6,882 bases of DNA from Pedobacter sp. UBA1951 (GTDB taxonomy: Bacteria > Bacteroidota > Bacteroidia > Sphingobacteriales > Sphingobacteriaceae). Position 1 is the first letter of the stretch, and each line of letters starts with the position of its first letter. Below are positions 5,358 through 6,882 of this stretch, piece after piece. A model generated the notes under the pieces. It searched no databases and was not told the origin of the DNA. It worked only from the letters and a program-made list of their open reading frames with translations. The DNA lies in NCBI GenBank assembly GCA_002336465.1, contig DDEP01000204.1:1-6882 (forward strand), given 5' to 3'. Both the position numbers and the translations under genes were made by a program.

Positions 5358-6845
5358 GTTTAATCGATATATCCCAATAAAATCTACTGCAGATTTAATA
5401 TCAACTGAAAGTATCCTATCTGTTTCATTGAAAGGAACTCTTTTTCTGAATTCTTGCATTAAGTTCTCAATCTTTTCAGATGATTTCTCTGGTCTTCGTA
5501 AATCCAATGCTTGCGCTGCTGTAATAAGTTCTATTGCCAATATACGTTCTAAATTTTCTACTACTCTTAGGCACTTGGTTGCAGCATTTGCACCCATACT
5601 CACATGATCTTCTTGTCCGTTACTGCTCACAATGCTATCTGCAGAGGCAGGTGTACACAGTTGTTTGTTCTCACTTACAATTGAAGCTGCGGTATATTGT
5701 GTAATCATTAAACCAGAATTTAATCCTGCTTCATTTACCAAGAATGGCGGTAACCCTCTGCTACCTGATATCAACTGGTAAGTTCTTCTTTCAGAGATAG
5801 AACCTAATTCGGCTAAAGCCAAGCACAAAAAATCTAATGTTAATGCCAAAGGCTGACCATGAAAATTACCTGCAGAAATCACAAGGTCTTCATCTGGGAA
5901 AACATTGGGATTATCTGTTACAGCATTGATTTCTGTCTCAAATACAGATTGTATATAGGCAATGCTATCTTTACTTGCGCCATGTACCTGCGGCACACAA
6001 CGGAACGAATAAGGATCTTGGGTTTGTTTACCGGGCTTGTTGATCAGCTCACTGCCTTTAAGCAAATCAGAAATATTTCTAGCTGTATCTAACTGCCCTT
6101 TATGAGGTCTAATTTCGTGACTTAAACTTAAAAAAGGATCAATACGACAATCAAATGCATCAATGGCAATGGCCGCAGAAGTATCTGCCCATGCAGAAAG
6201 TTTTTGCGCCTGCAATAAACAATATACACCGTAAGCACTCATGAACTGTGTTCCGTTGATCAAGGCAAGTCCTTCTTTGCTCTGCAAAGACAAAGGTTTC
6301 CAGTTTAACAGCTCATATAACCTAGTGGTGCTCATTCTTTCGTCTTTGTACCATACTTCACCTTCGCCAATTAAGGGCAAGGTCAAATGTGCCAAAGGTG
6401 CCAAATCGCCAGATGCCCCTAAAGAACCCTGAGTATAAATTACAGGAGAAACGTTGTAATTATAAAAATCTACCAATCGCTGTATGGTAGTTAGCGCTAC
6501 TGCAGAATGCCCATAACTTAAAGATTGTATTTTAAGCAGCAGCATAATTTTTACGATCTGCTTAGGAACCTCTGCACCTGTTCCACAAGCATGAGACAAT
6601 AGCAAATTGTGCTGTAATTGCGTTAGTTTACTGCTCTCTACCTTGATATGCTGCAAATAACCGAAACCAGTATTGATACCATATATAGGATCTTCGCTTT
6701 TAGCTAATTTACGGTCTAAATAAAGGCGACATTTTTCAACTTTTTCTATCGCTTCTTTAGATAGTTTTATCTTGATTTGGTTTTTTAATATAAAATCGAT
6801 TTTTGCGAGGCTTAATTTCTCTGCCCCTACTTCATATACATTCAT
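5355..6845 (-). CDS. hutH: Histidine ammonia-lyase (histidase)
   Basis: Cytosolic homotetrameric enzyme that removes ammonia from L-histidine to form urocanate, the first step of histidine catabolism (EC 4.3.1.3). The 496 residues are close to the usual length of about 510. The MIO cofactor precursor Ala144-Ser145-Gly146 is in GSLGASGDLAPLAHL (140-154). Other expected active-site residues are present: Y55 in YGINTGFG, H85 in SHACGTG, N197 in INGTQ, R282 in QDPYSFRCVPQVHGA (276-290), F328/H329 in GNFHGQPLA and E412 in GQEDHVSMG. SHACGTG fits histidine or tyrosine lyases rather than phenylalanine lyase; hutU nearby and overall similarity favour histidine. The ATG at 6845 gives the standard N-terminus and has a consensus -7 box just upstream. 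The gene is separated from hutU by two opposite-strand genes, so the two hut genes are probably separate transcripts. The 3' end abuts the composite palindromic repeat. Confidence 0.96.
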   Translation of the reverse strand: MNVYEVGAEKLSLAKIDFILKNQIKIKLSKEAIEKVEKCRLYLDRKLAKSEDPIYGINTGFGYLQHIKVESSKLTQLQHNLLLSHACGTGAEVPKQIVKIMLLLKIQSLSYGHSAVALTTIQRLVDFYNYNVSPVIYTQGSLGASGDLAPLAHLTLPLIGEGEVWYKDERMSTTRLYELLNWKPLSLQSKEGLALINGTQFMSAYGVYCLLQAQKLSAWADTSAAIAIDAFDCRIDPFLSLSHEIRPHKGQLDTARNISDLLKGSELINKPGKQTQDPYSFRCVPQVHGASKDSIAYIQSVFETEINAVTDNPNVFPDEDLVISAGNFHGQPLALTLDFLCLALAELGSISERRTYQLISGSRGLPPFLVNEAGLNSGLMITQYTAASIVSENKQLCTPASADSIVSSNGQEDHVSMGANAATKCLRVVENLERILAIELITAAQALDLRRPEKSSEKIENLMQEFRKRVPFNETDRILSVDIKSAVDFIGIYRLN

Positions 6846-6864
6846 TTAAATTGTGTTAGATGAG

Positions 6865-6872
6865 CAAATTTA
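6865..6872 (-). promoter_or_regulatory. Candidate -7 box of the hutH promoter
   Basis: Read on the minus strand this is TAAATTTG, an exact match to the Bacteroidota -7 consensus TAnnTTTG, 19 bases before the hutH ATG. The matching -33 TTG would lie beyond the right edge of the window and cannot be checked. A start of transcription near 6858 would give a short leader of about 13 nt. There is no purine-rich Shine-Dalgarno; the leader is A/T/C-rich, as is usual in this phylum. Confidence 0.55.
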
Positions 6873-6882
6873 TAAATATTTA

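Noticed and set aside
5859..6432. Two plus-strand frames (77 and 63 residues) inside hutH
   Set aside because: Both are antisense to conserved histidase active-site sequence and show no independent support.
5355..6845. Tyrosine or phenylalanine ammonia-lyase / aminomutase
   Set aside because: SHACGTG and the QDPYSFRC and GQEDHVSMG regions fit bacterial histidases, and hutU is nearby. Tyrosine lyase is not strictly excluded by sequence alone.

Overview
The window looks like chromosomal DNA of a Bacteroidota bacterium, most likely a Sphingobacteriaceae/Pedobacter-type organism. It is AT-rich, no start has a clear Shine-Dalgarno, promoter candidates follow the Bacteroidota -7 pattern TAnnTTTG, and the TonB-dependent receptor carries the N-terminal carboxypeptidase-regulatory-like domain typical of the phylum. 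The genus is inference.

Layout, left to right. Positions 4-28 hold a strong, symmetric intrinsic terminator. Three genes lie on the minus strand: an uncharacterised cytosolic protein (54-683), urocanate hydratase hutU (729-2375) and, at the far right, histidine ammonia-lyase hutH (5355-6845). Between hutU and hutH, on the plus strand, sit a small membrane-anchored or secreted His/Cys-rich protein (about 2466-2798) and an outer-membrane TonB-dependent receptor (2895-5207). The receptor and hutH converge on a compact composite palindromic repeat (5234-5349).

Function. HutH deaminates histidine to urocanate and HutU hydrates urocanate to imidazolonepropionate, the first two steps of histidine catabolism. 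The later genes (hutI and a formiminoglutamate-processing enzyme) are not in the window. The receptor has plug and loop features that recall the zinc receptor ZnuD: Glu-His just before the conserved plug motif and His-rich barrel segments. The small protein has a Cys/His pattern suited to metal binding. The working hypothesis is a metal (zinc) acquisition pair embedded in a histidine-degradation locus, which could handle zinc-histidine complexes. This is inferred from motifs and neighbourhood and is not proven.

Non-coding structure worth attention: mutually exclusive hairpins in the leader of the receptor gene (2817-2888), a perfect 17-bp palindrome centred on a possible start codon of the small gene (2503-2519), and the composite repeat at 5234-5349. 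No tRNA, rRNA, CRISPR array or transposase gene was seen.
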